Positions 1 to 9,512 of a DNA stretch of 64,000 nucleotides are shown here, in pieces. The position numbers and the translations under genes were made by a program. Numbering within the stretch: the stretch's first letter is position 1; each line of letters starts with the position of its first letter. The notes beneath the pieces were generated by a model. The model saw only the letters and a list, made by a program, of their open reading frames with translations. It searched no databases and was not told where the DNA came from. The stretch lies in contig JABLUY010000151.1 in NCBI GenBank assembly GCA_013306675.1, forward strand, positions 29,425 to 93,424, in the 5' to 3' direction. The stretch is from Thraustochytrium sp. TN22. Lineage: Eukaryota; Sar; Bigyra; Thraustochytrida; Thraustochytriidae.

Positions 1-1003
1 GCGTGCTGGCGTCGTGCGGCGAGCGCGCCAAGCCGGGCGGCTCGGAGTTCGCCGGCATGGAGAAGGAGGTCGCGTTGTCTGGGAGCTCGAGCTCGTCGAG
101 GAGCATGCTGGTCTTGGCGACCGAGAAGGAGGTCGCGTTGAGGCGCGGCGACTCCTGCAGCGGTGGTGGCGGCGTGGAGCGCGAGGCCGGCAGGATCGGG
201 TTGCCGCTGCCGCTGCCAACGGAGGAGGAGAGCGCCACGAGCGAGTTTGTGGACCCGAGTCCGAAAGACGACACCTCGCGTGCCGCGACGGATGGGTCAA
301 TATCCTCCTCCTCCTCCTCCTTTCCTGACCCTTCCTGGTAATAATCGTCGTCGCTCGACATGGAGCCCAGCGCCGGGTTGCGCGGGCGCGAGTCGAGGTC
401 CTCTACGGTGGCCAGCTCCGCAGGCAGCATGAAGAGCGACGATGTTCTATACATGTTTGACTCGGAGTCGCTGAGGTGGCCGTCCCACTCATGGTCCGGC
501 GCCGACACCGTGCCTTCGCTAGCCGCGTCCGGCAGCTCAATATGGAAGCGCCGCAGCAGGCCGAGGTCTAGCAGGCCAAAGGCGCCCGCAGCGCCGCCGT
601 CCTCGGACGAGGACTCCTCGTCGCGCAGACGGTCCAGAGCCGCAGCCGTGGCGTCGTCCAGGACGGGCGCCGACACGGTCCGCGCGTGGTGCACGCCCTC
701 GAGCAGGGCGTCGGCGCTGTTGTTCCTGCTCACGCCGTCGGCCAGGCTGTTGCTCTGCGTCTTGCGGAGCCGCGCGAAGCGGTGCAGCCCGTGCAGGCTC
801 GAGTACACTTGCGGCGCGTAGTGGAACTGGCCCGTGTACGGGTTCTGCCGCCACAGTTTGCGCGCCGCGTGCTCCTCCTCGCTCACCACGTCCTGCTGGA
901 ACGCCCTGCTGCTCGCGCTGGGCGCGTGCTGAAAGCTGCCCACGAGCGGGTTGTTGCGCGGCATGAACCCATGTATTCTAAACCCTGGCTCCGGCGCCGT
1001 CAT
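1..1003 (-). CDS. Hypothetical Ser/Glu-rich protein, C-terminus beyond left edge
   Basis: I do not recognise this protein. The minus-strand frame opens at an ATG (1003-1001) and stays open for about 334 codons to the left edge, so the 3' end is missing. The first 80 residues look the most ordered, with an aromatic/basic stretch (RKLWRQNPYTGQFHYAP). The rest is rich in Ser, Glu, Asp and Pro and is probably disordered, with a run of five Glu around residue 228. Two short near-repeats, LNATSFSV and DNATSFSM, lie near residues 290 and 310. No signal peptide, membrane segment or catalytic motif is visible. The in-frame SMSSDDDYY stretch coincides with a simple cct/ctc repeat on the plus strand. 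The coding call rests on frame length and on sensible composition compared with the other frames, which read as Arg/Ala-rich shadows. Confidence 0.55.
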   Translation of the reverse strand, partial: MTAPEPGFRIHGFMPRNNPLVGSFQHAPSASSRAFQQDVVSEEEHAARKLWRQNPYTGQFHYAPQVYSSLHGLHRFARLRKTQSNSLADGVSRNNSADALLEGVHHARTVSAPVLDDATAAALDRLRDEESSSEDGGAAGAFGLLDLGLLRRFHIELPDAASEGTVSAPDHEWDGHLSDSESNMYRTSSLFMLPAELATVEDLDSRPRNPALGSMSSDDDYYQEGSGKEEEEEDIDPSVAAREVSSFGLGSTNSLVALSSSVGSGSGNPILPASRSTPPPPLQESPRLNATSFSVAKTSMLLDELELPDNATSFSMPANSEPPGLARSPHDAST

Positions 1004-1623
1004 GCTCGCCGAGCCCGCGCCGCGCCGCGCCGCGCCGCGCCGCGCTGAGGCCGCCGCGCTGCGCCTCCGCCTCCTCCGCCTCCTCCTCCACCCCTGCTGC
1101 TTGCGGTCAGGAGCCGCGCTCCTCTCTCGCCAAGCGAGCAGGCGGCGCGCGCCCGGCGCCCGGGCCGCAGCGCGAGCGCGAGTCGCGAGCGCCCGCGGCG
1201 GCGGCGGCGGCGGCCGCGGTGAGGTAGTGCTAGTAGTTTGCCGCCGCGGCGCCGCCGCGCTTCGTTCGATCGATCGGAGCGGGCGCCGTGGGGCCCGGCC
1301 CGGCCCTCCCTCCCCGCCGCGCAGTGCGGGAACTCGGCCGCGGCCGCGCGCGTGCTGCCCCCTCGTTCGCGCCCGTTCCGCGCGCCAGCGCTGCCGCAGC
1401 CCGCGCGCGCCGCCGCCTCCGGGGGGCACCGCGCGCGCGCCGCCGCGTGAAATGCCGCGGGGCTGCTTCCGCGACGCCGCCGTGACGTCGCGCCCGTGCC
1501 GGCGCGCCCGCCTCGCCCCGCCTCGCCTCGCCTGGCCTCGCCTCGCCTGGCCGCGTCCGCGCGCGCCGCGCCTGCGCTGCGCGAGCCTGCGCGATCGCGC
1601 TCGCCGGAGCGCGCGGCGGCAAG

Positions 1624-1672
1624 GTGGATTTGGATTTGGATTTGATTTGGATTTGAATTTGAATTTGAATTC
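1624..1672. repeat. Short tandem repeat, ggattt-like
   Basis: About eight units of six bases drift from ggattt to gaattt. The tract is strikingly AT-rich compared with its GC-rich surroundings. It lies about 620 bp upstream of the left-edge gene's start. Confidence 0.8.
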
Positions 1673-2084
1673 GCGCCGAGGTCGGCGGCCAACTTGAACA
1701 TCAATTCGCTTTCTTTCGTGGCTGACGCACGGTGACGTGATGAAGGCAGGCTGATTGCTCGGCTCGCTCGCGACGCGAGCTTCGCTCAGGCTCGAGCTCG
1801 CCTGCTTGCTCGGCGCTCAGCCTGCGAGCTCGCGAGCTTCGCCGGTGACGGACGGCTGGCGGGCTGGCTGGCTCTGGCCGCCCGCCGACTCGCTTGCCTG
1901 CGAGGCGGAGACGAATGACGCTCGGCGCGCGGGGCGAGGAGAGCGTCGCGCACAGCGTCGGGGCGACGCCCGCGCGCGTGGCCACGGCTGGTACCACCTC
2001 ACCGCCGGTGGTGACCCCCGAGGCAAGCTGGCTGCCTGCAGGCTACGGCTGCTCAGCCGCTGCTGCCAGTGGCAACGAACGCAG

Positions 2085-2150
2085 TGCAGCGCGCGCAGTG
2101 CAGCGCAGTGCAGCGCAGTGCAGCGCGGTGCAGCGCGGTGCAGCTCGGGT
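2085..2150. repeat. Degenerate gcagtgcagc tandem repeat
   Basis: Units of about ten bases alternate gcagt and gcagc, later gcggt and gcagc. The related CAGTG motif recurs in other spacers of the window (for example 9290-9345 and 10924-10971). Confidence 0.75.
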
Positions 2151-2470
2151 TGCCGCGGGGCGCGCGTGGCTGGACGCGCGCCGCGCGGAGGCGTGGGCGG
2201 TGTCAGCTCGTCAGTCGAGGAAGGTCGAGGCAAGTCGAGGCAGCGGAGGCTCGCGAGTCGCGACGGGCTCACCACGAGAAGCGTTGAACAGGCTCGCGCG
2301 GCGACGCCGACTCGGACGGCCCACGGCCTGGCCGCTGGCGTCCGTCGGCCGGACTCGGACGGCCGGACGGGCGGGCAGCCAAGCTGAGCCAGCCAGGCTG
2401 AAGTGAGCCGCACCGCAGTCGCCGCCGTGCAGCCTAGGCTGTGCAGGCTTGCGGCCACGGCGGCGCCGCG

Positions 2471-3391
2471 TCATAACGGCCGGGCGCGCGCGACGACGCG
2501 CAGGCCGAAGGGGTGGCCGCGGTCCAAGTACTCGCAGGTGGTGAGCAGCCAGGGCTGCACGGTGCCGGAGCCGGAGGCCGCGACGCGGGCCTGCATGCGC
2601 GTGAGCTGGCCGTGGAGGTGGGAGGAAGCGAGCTCGGAAATGTCTTCCGCGACGAGGATCTCGAAGCCCGCCGCCTCGAGGTCCCGGACGTATTGATCCG
2701 CGTGGACCATGTCCGAGCCGGACTCGGCGCAGTACGCCTCAAGAGTCGAAGCGTCCCAGCCACGGCCGGGGATCCAATGGTGGTGAAAGGCAAAGATACC
2801 GCCCGGCCGCAGCGTGCGCAGCGTCTCGCGAAAGCAGGCCGGCCGCTGGGGCAGCGACAGCGCGTCCGGGTCTTGCCCGTACACGATGTGAAATGAGTCG
2901 TCCGCAAAGGGCAGCTTGAAGGCAGACCCGACCACGAAAGTGGCCGTCTCCTGCACGCCGGCCTTGTCCGCCGCGCGCCGCGCCGCCTCGATGGCCGTCG
3001 CCGAGATGTCGATGCCCACGTTCGCCCACCCGCGCTTCTTCGCGTAGTACACGGGCGTCGAGCCCTCGCCGCAGCACAGGTCCAGCATGCGCGCCTCCTC
3101 CTTGCCCACCTTCATGTCCGCGAGCCAGGTGTCCATGTCCTGCAGCAGTTTCTCCGTCATGGCCCACCCGCCCGAGTGCAGCTGGTCGCCGTCCTCCGGC
3201 CAGTCCTGCCGCAGCCTGTCGTGGAAGCCCGGGTCCTTGTACTGGGCGAGGCTCGCGTGCTCCTCCTCCTCCTCCTCGCCCTCCTGCTGCAGCTGCTGCT
3301 GCTTTGGCTGCTGCGCATCCATCTTGCTTGCGCTCATCCCGCTGCCCCTACGCCCCAGCACGCCCGCCACCACGCTCTCCAGCTGGCCCAT
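2471..3391 (-). CDS. Class I SAM-dependent methyltransferase
   Basis: Predicted soluble small-molecule methyltransferase of 306 residues. Motif I for SAM binding is clear at about residues 102-111 (MLDLCCGEGS), and the acidic end of strand beta-2 follows in NVGIDIS (about 125-131). The post-motif strand GGIFAFHHHW fits the usual motif III region. These features belong to the Methyltransf_11/25 group that includes UbiE-like and phosphoethanolamine-type enzymes; the substrate cannot be inferred. The N-terminal 55 residues are Gln/Glu-rich and probably disordered. The frame continues upstream to a TTG at 3424, but the first ATG is at 3391. It is divergent from the poly-Asp hypothetical gene 262 bp away, so the two may share a promoter region. 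No truncation is seen; the C-terminus ends in a typical beta-strand (GLRVVARARPL). Confidence 0.85.
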   Translation of the reverse strand: MGQLESVVAGVLGRRGSGMSASKMDAQQPKQQQLQQEGEEEEEEHASLAQYKDPGFHDRLRQDWPEDGDQLHSGGWAMTEKLLQDMDTWLADMKVGKEEARMLDLCCGEGSTPVYYAKKRGWANVGIDISATAIEAARRAADKAGVQETATFVVGSAFKLPFADDSFHIVYGQDPDALSLPQRPACFRETLRTLRPGGIFAFHHHWIPGRGWDASTLEAYCAESGSDMVHADQYVRDLEAAGFEILVAEDISELASSHLHGQLTRMQARVAASGSGTVQPWLLTTCEYLDRGHPFGLRVVARARPL

Positions 3392-3652
3392 GCCGCCAGA
3401 CCCGGTCACCGCGCCGCCCGCCAACTTCGAGTTGTACCCGTACTGGCCGGCGCCACGAAAGAAGGCGGCGGCGGCGGCGGCAGCAGCTTGGCGGGCGAGC
3501 GAGGGAACGGCGCGCGCGCGGGGTTGCCGCCGGCGGCGTTCGAGCTTTTGGCATTAACCTCCCTGAGCTCCGGTGCCGGGCCCCGTCCGTATCCATCCAC
3601 TCCATCCGTGGCCTGGCCGCTCAGTCAGGCTGCTTGCGAAGCAGATTCCGCC
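3392..3652. promoter_or_regulatory. Shared 5' region of two divergent genes
   Basis: A 261-bp gap separates two divergently oriented ATGs (3391 minus and 3653 plus). It holds a GCG-type triplet run near 3465-3485. I see no certain TATA or initiator element, so the promoter role is inferred from geometry only. Confidence 0.35.
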
Positions 3653-4058
3653 ATGGTCTGGGTCCTCGCGCGCCGCGGCGACCTCGAGGCCGCCGCCGGC
3701 GACGACGATGATGCGCCGGCGGACGGCGGCCTCCTCGTCGCCGCCGCCGAGCCGCAGGACGTGCGCTGCCTTGTTCTCGCCGAGAAGGACGACCAGGGCC
3801 GCCGCCGTCAGCACGTCGTGCTTGGTGGTAAGCTCAAGGCAGCACGTGCGGGGGCGTCTTTCGCACTCGTGGTCCCGCTGCCCGTGCCGGCCGCGCCGCA
3901 CGCCGCTGCCGTGCCTGGCGTGGACGCAGCAGACGACCGCGCGCAGCACACGCTCCTCGAAAATCTCAAGCTCTGCTATCCGCAGGTCGTGCGCGAGACG
4001 CTCCTCGCCAGCATGCTCATGGACGAGGACGAGGACGAGGACGAGAGCAACGAGAGCA

Positions 4059-4098
<40 letters not shown>

Positions 4099-4723
4099 TG
4101 ATGACCGCGGCAAGGCGCGCATGGAGGCGCTCGCCGCCAAGTACCTGAGCGATCACGCCGCCAAAGACGTCCGCATGGTCGACGTGCACTCGCGCGCCAT
4201 CCTTTCGCTGGCCCAAGCCAAGGAGCGCCTCGGCCCCGACGCCGCCGGTGCGCTCGAAGCCAACGAGTACGGCGACCAAGACGCCGCCCTCCTTGTCGTG
4301 GAGGCCTCCGCCGCCTCCCCCGGCGACGTCTACTTCGCTCTGCGCTACTGGTTCACGCCCGCGCGCCCAGATCAGCTCATCGTGCCGCTGTCCACGCGCC
4401 CCTTTTTGCCCGCGCTCGCCGCCGAGTCCGTGCTGGAGCCCGTCACGCGCCGCATGGATCACTCCATCTTCACCATCGGTGCCGCCAGGCGCGCTGGCGA
4501 GGCCAACGGCGCCGGCAAGACGCCCTCCGAGAACCTTCACGACATGAAGCTCCGCCACGCCTCCGGCTCGTGCACCGTCTTGGTGCGCCCCAAACTCACG
4601 CTGCCCGAAGCCCTCGAGGGCTCTGCCCTCGAGCCTTTTGCCGCTAACGGCGACCTCCGCATGCGCCGCATCGTTGGTCCATGGAACACCATTCAAGACC
4701 TCAGGATGGGCGTAGCAGAATGA
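3653..4723 (+). CDS. Hypothetical protein with poly-Asp tract
   Basis: Unrecognised protein of 356 residues. The start is the ATG at 3653 with a strong context (CCGCCATGG); the frame is open upstream, but there it is antisense to the methyltransferase start. Residues 1-120 carry several predicted beta-strands, for example DVRCLVLAE and ASFALVVPLP. Around residues 124-150 is an acidic segment DEDEDEDESNESN followed by about 15 Asp encoded by a GAC triplet run. The C-terminal 200 residues look globular (GDVYFALRYWFTP, LHDMKLRHASGSCTVLVRP). No membrane segment or catalytic motif is evident. High GC at third codon positions supports coding. The function is unknown; its divergent neighbour is a methyltransferase. 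Confidence 0.7.
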
Positions 4724-4943
4724 ATGTGTACACTACAACGTTTTGCGACGCATGCCAATGAGCAACGCAATGCGAAAAGCGCGATGCAAGCGGCCAACCT
4801 TGTGGGTCAAGCTTTGAGTCGAGAGTGAGACCTTCTTCGGCGCACAGGGCGCGTATGGCCGGCAGGAGTTCGCGGGGACGAAGCTCTTGATCGGCACAGG
4901 CGCCGGCGGAGAGCCAGCCAGGCGCGCAGGCCACTCACTGCCT

Positions 4944-4981
4944 CCGACCGACCGACCGACCGACCGACCGACCGACCGACC
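4944..4981. repeat. (ccga)n microsatellite
   Basis: About nine perfect tetranucleotide units about 220 bp downstream of the poly-Asp hypothetical gene. Confidence 0.9.
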
Positions 4982-5940
4982 ACCAGCTCGAGGTAATCAG
5001 AGTCTTGAAAGGCGGAGGTCGGAGTCATGTGCAGACCTTGGTCTTGCACGCGGGTCAGCTGCACCTCTACGGAGGAGCAGTCCCAAGAGACTTCGCAGAG
5101 ATGCCGGTCATGGCAAGGATGGCATTCGTGTCGTTGGTGTACACCAACACCAGCGCACCGGGCCGAAAATGCGCCATGCGTGTCGTCCACCAGGCTCGAG
5201 GTTAAAGATCCAGATAACCTGTTGAGAATTGCCTGTGCCGCTGAGGGGCAACAGGGCTTGGCAAGCCCAAGACACCGACAACCGACCAGACTTGGCGTCA
5301 AAGATGCCGCCCAGTCCACCTCGGAAAACCACCGTCCAACCGACGAAATCTGGCGTCAAAACTGCCGCCAAGTTGCCGAGCCGTCAAGTTCGACTCGGTC
5401 CACCTCTACTACAGACTACTACAACAAAAAATCAACAGGAAGGTGGTACTGTGATGTCGAAGCAAAGTCAGTGCTCTTGTTCATGTCCAACGCGCCAACG
5501 CATCATCCCACTTCTCTCTTGTTCTCTCCAACACACACACTCTCTCTCTCTCCTTTTGTCCCATGGAAAAGATGGCAAAAATGGCGAACGACCAATGCGA
5601 ATGTCCGTGGGGCGAACCATTGACGCGGCGACGGGCACGAGGCCCCGCCGGACAACGAAAATTTCCCATCCTCGGGCTGACGCCCCGTGTGTCGGCCGCA
5701 ATCGGTGTCGGCAGGGCGTGGACAGCGCCGGCTGCCAACTAACGTGCAAAACTCGCGGCCTTGGGACCCTCGCATCGCATGCCACCTTGCCACCATCCTC
5801 CCTTTCGCACTCCAACGCACACACGCCCACCCAGACCTCTCAGACTAACGAGATTCCAAATGTGCTATCTCTCTCACGGTGTTTCCTCGGTCGCATGTTG
5901 ACAAATCCTCACCGAGGTCGCCGTTCTTCCTCCCTCGCTC

Positions 5941-5965
5941 TCCCTCTCTCTCTCTCTCTCCCTCC
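5941..5965. repeat. CT dinucleotide tract
   Basis: A pyrimidine run dominated by CT. A similar CA/CT run lies at 5530-5552 and another at about 39792-39832. Confidence 0.8.
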
Positions 5966-6577
5966 TTCCCTTCTCTCCGGTCATGAGCGCAAGCGCATGC
6001 GTGAGTGAGCGGGTGGACCTTGAGCTTGAGGCGTCAGACAGCCAAGGGATATTTTCTTCACGATGATATTTTGAAGATCAGAAACTCTAGTCTGTTGGTA
6101 GCATCTCTCGCGCTCGCTCAAGGTCCTCCCCACCCTCGCCGCGCGCCATGCCCTGCGCCACGCCCATCTCCCCGCGCACCACCGCATCGAATTCACGTAC
6201 CAAGCCTGAGGCGCCTGCAACGCCCGCCAAGACGTGCTCGTCGGCTCCGCAGCGCCGATGCAGCCGGGCACCGCGGCCGCGGCGAGCGCCAGGCGCGCCG
6301 CGACTGGCCAGCCAGTCAGCCGGCTGGCACCCGCATGCGACCGAGGGGTCGAGGTTTGCAGTATGCTGTTTGATCTTGCCGCGCAGCGCAGCGCAGCGCA
6401 GCGCGCTCACGGCCACCCGATGCTGCGCCCTCCGGCACAACGGATAGCAACCCGAAGGGCGGTAGTTGGGCGCCAAGGCGCCCCGAAATTTGGCAGGGTG
6501 GAGCGGCGCGATGCGGCAATCAATTCGCTCGGGCGTCGAGGACGGCCGGCGGGCGAGGCGCGAGCCTTTGAGACGCG

Positions 6578-7000
6578 ATGGTGGACCTGGTGGAGCTGGC
6601 CGTGACGTGCGGGCTGCTGGTGGTCTTCACGTACCTGGCGGAGGTGTCGTCGGCCCTGGCGGCGGCGCTGGCCACGGCGCCGGTGACGACGACGCTGGCG
6701 CTGCTCATGTACGAGCGGCAGAGGCAGCGGCAAAAGCAGGGCGAGGCGGCGACGGCGATGGCGGACCCGATGGAGCGAGATACCTTCGTGACGAGCGCGA
6801 CGGCGTCAGCGGGCGCGGCGGCCGGCGAGATGGACCTCGTGCTGGCTGGCTTCACGTGGCAGATTGTCAAGGGCGTCGGCGCGAGCCTGTGCTTTGCCAT
6901 TACCCTGCACATGTGCGTGACGCGCTTGAGGTGGTCGTTATTTCCATCGCTCGGTGCCGGATACGCGTGCTGGACGTGTCTGTGGGTGCTTTTGTTTTGA
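6578..7000 (+). CDS. Small membrane protein, GlpM/DUF3147-like
   Basis: A 140-residue protein with an ATG at 6578. Hydrophobic segments span about residues 5-45 (ELAVTCGLLVVFTYLAEV, then ALATAPVTTTLALLMY) and 88-139, giving perhaps four membrane helices around a charged loop rich in Arg and Gln. The pattern of a helix, then a Ser/Ala-rich turn, then APVTTTLALLMY resembles the small inner-membrane proteins of the GlpM/DUF3147 group, whose function is not established. This assignment is by pattern only. Codon choice (G/C third positions) agrees with nearby genes. The ORF is short and could be spurious, but a random ORF in this GC-rich DNA would be Arg/Ala/Pro-rich rather than hydrophobic. Confidence 0.5.
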   Translation: MVDLVELAVTCGLLVVFTYLAEVSSALAAALATAPVTTTLALLMYERQRQRQKQGEAATAMADPMERDTFVTSATASAGAAAGEMDLVLAGFTWQIVKGVGASLCFAITLHMCVTRLRWSLFPSLGAGYACWTCLWVLLF

Positions 7001-7273
7001 CCTGGGAAGCCTTCTTCCTTGGTGGTACCATGTCAGCGCAAGCCATGCGGCGCAGCTGACTGTGAGAATAGAATCTCCATGATGCCCATGCGCAAACGGT
7101 TGGGGTTTTGCCACTGTTCCGTGGCTCGATGCCAGTGAGTGACGCCTCTGTTCAGATTTGCTGGCTGGGGTGGACTGCGGGCATGGCTTTGTTGCAGAGC
7201 TGAGTAAGAAATTCTGTAAATATCTTCATTGTCGATGACTGTGTGCCTAGAGCGCTATCTTCTTCAGACGGCC

Positions 7274-8566
7274 TTACTTCTTGGCGTTCTTGAACTTGAC
7301 GGCCTCGTCGGAGCCGCCAGTGGCGTTGCCCGGGCTGTAGGAGTGGGCGCCAACGCCGGCGAGCTTGCCGTTCTGGGCAATGAGGTACTCGTCGCGGATG
7401 GGCTTGTTGTCGAAGATGCACTCGAGGGTCTCCACGACACCAGCGGCGTAGCGGTGCTGGGCGGAGAGCGAGGTGCCGGAGATGTGCGGGGTCATGGCGT
7501 GGTTGGGCATGGAGCGCCACGGGTGGTCGCGGGGCGGGGGCTGGGGGAACCAGACATCGCCGGCGTAGCCAGCGAGCTGGCCGGACTCGAGCGCGCGCAC
7601 GATGGCGTCGCGGTCGCAGATCTTGCCGCGAGCAGTGTTGATGAGGTAGGCGCCGCGCTTGAACTTGGAGAGCATCTCGTCGTTCATCATGTTCTCGGTC
7701 TCCGGGTGGAGCGGGCAGTTGATGGTGACGACGTCGCAGACCTTGACCATGTCCTCGACCGAGGCGTGGTAGGTGAGGTTGAGCTCCTTCTCGACCTCCG
7801 GCGACAGGCGGTGGCGGTCGGTGTAGTGGAGCTTGCAGTCGAAGGGCGCCATGCGGCGGAGGACGGCGAGGCCGATGCGGCCGGCGGCGATGGTGCCGAC
7901 GTTCATGCCCTCGACGTCGTAGCTGCGCGAGACGGCGTCGGCGATGTTCCAGCCGCCGTCGCAGATGATCTTGTACGAAGGCACGAAGTTGCGCACGAGC
8001 GTGAGGATGTGCATGCAGACATGCTCAGCGACACTGATGGAGTTGCAAAAGGTCACCTCGGTCACGGTGATGTTGTTCTTGCAGGCGGCCTCCAGGTCGA
8101 CGTGGTCCGAGCCGATGCCGGCGGTGAGGCAGGCCTTGAGGTTCTTGGCCTTGGCGATGCGCTCGGCCGTCATGTAGGCGGGCCAGAACGGCTGCGAGAT
8201 GACAATGTCGGCATCCTCGAGGTGCTTCTCGAACTCCGAGTCGGGGCCGTCCTTGTCCGAGGTCACCACCAGGGTGTGGCCGCGGTCCTCGAGGAACTTG
8301 CGCAGGCCCAGCTCGCCCGAGACGCAGCCCAGGAGCTCACCAGGCTGGAACGGCAGCTCCGACTTGGGCGTCGGCGTGGTCTGGCCGTCCGGGTACACGG
8401 AGATCTCCGGGATGCTGTCACGCGCGTACTTGGGCGGGTAGCCGGTCTCGGGGTCGTCGTACAGGGCCACCAGCACCTTCATGTTCTGGCGGGCAGACGC
8501 ATGCAGGCCACGCGTGGCGCTGCGCACGCGCGTCGCAGCGCCACCGAAGCGCGCCGCCATCATCAT
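7274..8566 (-). CDS. FDH: NAD-dependent formate dehydrogenase, probably mitochondrial
   Basis: Oxidises formate to CO2 with NAD+. The 430-residue protein belongs to the D-2-hydroxyacid dehydrogenase superfamily. After an N-terminal basic, Ser/Ala-rich presequence (about residues 1-27, RVRSATRGLHASARQ) typical of mitochondrial import, the mature protein begins MKVLVALYDDPETGYPP. The Rossmann motif is GTIAAGRIG (224-232), followed by YTDRHR with Asp250, which specifies NAD rather than NADP. The catalytic Arg313 lies in NTARGK, and His361 lies in TPHISGTS. All fit plant, fungal and bacterial FDH, and the length is full. Three consecutive Met codons (8566, 8563, 8560) leave the exact start uncertain by two residues. 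No intron is visible. It stands alone; the nearest genes are the GlpM-like protein downstream and repeat-rich spacer upstream. Confidence 0.95.
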   Translation of the reverse strand: MMMAARFGGAATRVRSATRGLHASARQNMKVLVALYDDPETGYPPKYARDSIPEISVYPDGQTTPTPKSELPFQPGELLGCVSGELGLRKFLEDRGHTLVVTSDKDGPDSEFEKHLEDADIVISQPFWPAYMTAERIAKAKNLKACLTAGIGSDHVDLEAACKNNITVTEVTFCNSISVAEHVCMHILTLVRNFVPSYKIICDGGWNIADAVSRSYDVEGMNVGTIAAGRIGLAVLRRMAPFDCKLHYTDRHRLSPEVEKELNLTYHASVEDMVKVCDVVTINCPLHPETENMMNDEMLSKFKRGAYLINTARGKICDRDAIVRALESGQLAGYAGDVWFPQPPPRDHPWRSMPNHAMTPHISGTSLSAQHRYAAGVVETLECIFDNKPIRDEYLIAQNGKLAGVGAHSYSPGNATGGSDEAVKFKNAKK

Positions 8567-9353
8567 CTTGCTTGTTGCTCGGCTCGCTTGGCCTTGGCTT
8601 GTTGCTTGTCTTGTTGCTTTGGGCTTTGGTGATTGCGGGTCTGCTGGTCGGCCTCGCTCGCCTTGCCTCGCCTCGCCTCGCCTCGCCTCGCCCCGCTCGC
8701 TCCGGCCACCGCGCAGGCACGCCAGGCTGCAGAGAGATCTGATTCAGAATCAGAGAGCGGAGCAGAGCAGAGAGCAGAGCTGAGCTGAGCCAAGGTAGCT
8801 TGCGCAACTTCGTCCGCAATTCGACCCGCCGCCGAGTCCTGCCGCCGACGATCCGCAAGGCTTTCTGTTGTTGTGAGACGCTCTCGAGGAAGCTCTGTTC
8901 GCTCTCGTGCGGCGCCAAGGCCAAGGCCGACGGCTTCAGCGGCGCAGCCGCCTGCGGCCTGGCCGACACCCCGAGCGACCCGCCGACCGTCTTGCGCGTT
9001 GCGTGCGCTCCGCGTCGGACAGGGTCGTCCTCTGGATCTTGCCCTGCGCAAGGCAAGGCTAAGCCAAGGCCACGCCACGCGTCCGTAGGACATGCGTGAG
9101 CGAGACCATCTTGACGGCAACTTGACACACAAGCTCGCTCATCATCACTCGCCATGATCGCTGCTCGCACACCCGCCCGTAGAGGCTGCAGTCGCTCTCG
9201 AGCCTCTCGTACACGAGCAGGAAGACCGCCGCGTGGTGTGGATCCCACGGATCTGATCATTCATCTTCAAGTTGGTTCCTGCAGCGCCTCGCAGTGCCTT
9301 GCGGTGCCTTGCGGTGCTCTGCAGTGCCTTGCACCAGCAGTGCCTTGCGTTTC

Positions 9354-9512
9354 GGGAGAAGGTAGGTCAGCACTAAGTTAGCTGGCAGCTGCCATTGCGC
9401 GAGCGCGGCGCGAACCCTGCTGTGTTTTCAGCAGGGAGAAGGTAGGTCAGCACTAAGTTAGCTGGCAGCTGCCATTGCGCGAGCGCGGCGCGAACCCTGC
9501 TGTGTTTTCAGC
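9354..9512. repeat. 80-bp tandem duplication, two copies
   Basis: Copy one covers 9354-9433 and copy two 9434-9512, with an offset of 80 bp. By eye the copies are identical from gggagaaggtaggtc through ctgtgttttcagc. The copies contain gctggcagctgcc, an imperfect palindrome. Confidence 0.9.

Larger units (their letters stand above)
1004..2470. other. Non-coding GC-rich spacer with simple repeats
   Basis: All frames here give Arg/Ala/Gly-rich shadow translations without recognisable domains. It holds a CGG run near 1195-1215, CCTCG-type repeats near 1505-1560, a hexamer-like ggattt array at about 1624-1672, and a gcagtgcagc-type array at about 2085-2150. It serves as the 5' flank of the left-edge gene and the 3' flank of the methyltransferase gene. 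Confidence 0.6.
4724..6577. other. Non-coding spacer with microsatellites
   Basis: This stretch is less GC-rich than most spacers here. It contains a ccga tetranucleotide array (4944-4981) and CA/CT dinucleotide tracts near 5530-5552 and 5941-5965. ORFs in it have no recognisable domains and mixed composition. I see no convincing gene. Confidence 0.5.

Noticed and set aside
7229-8632. Long plus-strand frame over formate dehydrogenase
   Set aside because: It is the antisense shadow of a clearly recognised gene; the composition is Val/Leu/Gly/Ala-biased and no domain is present.
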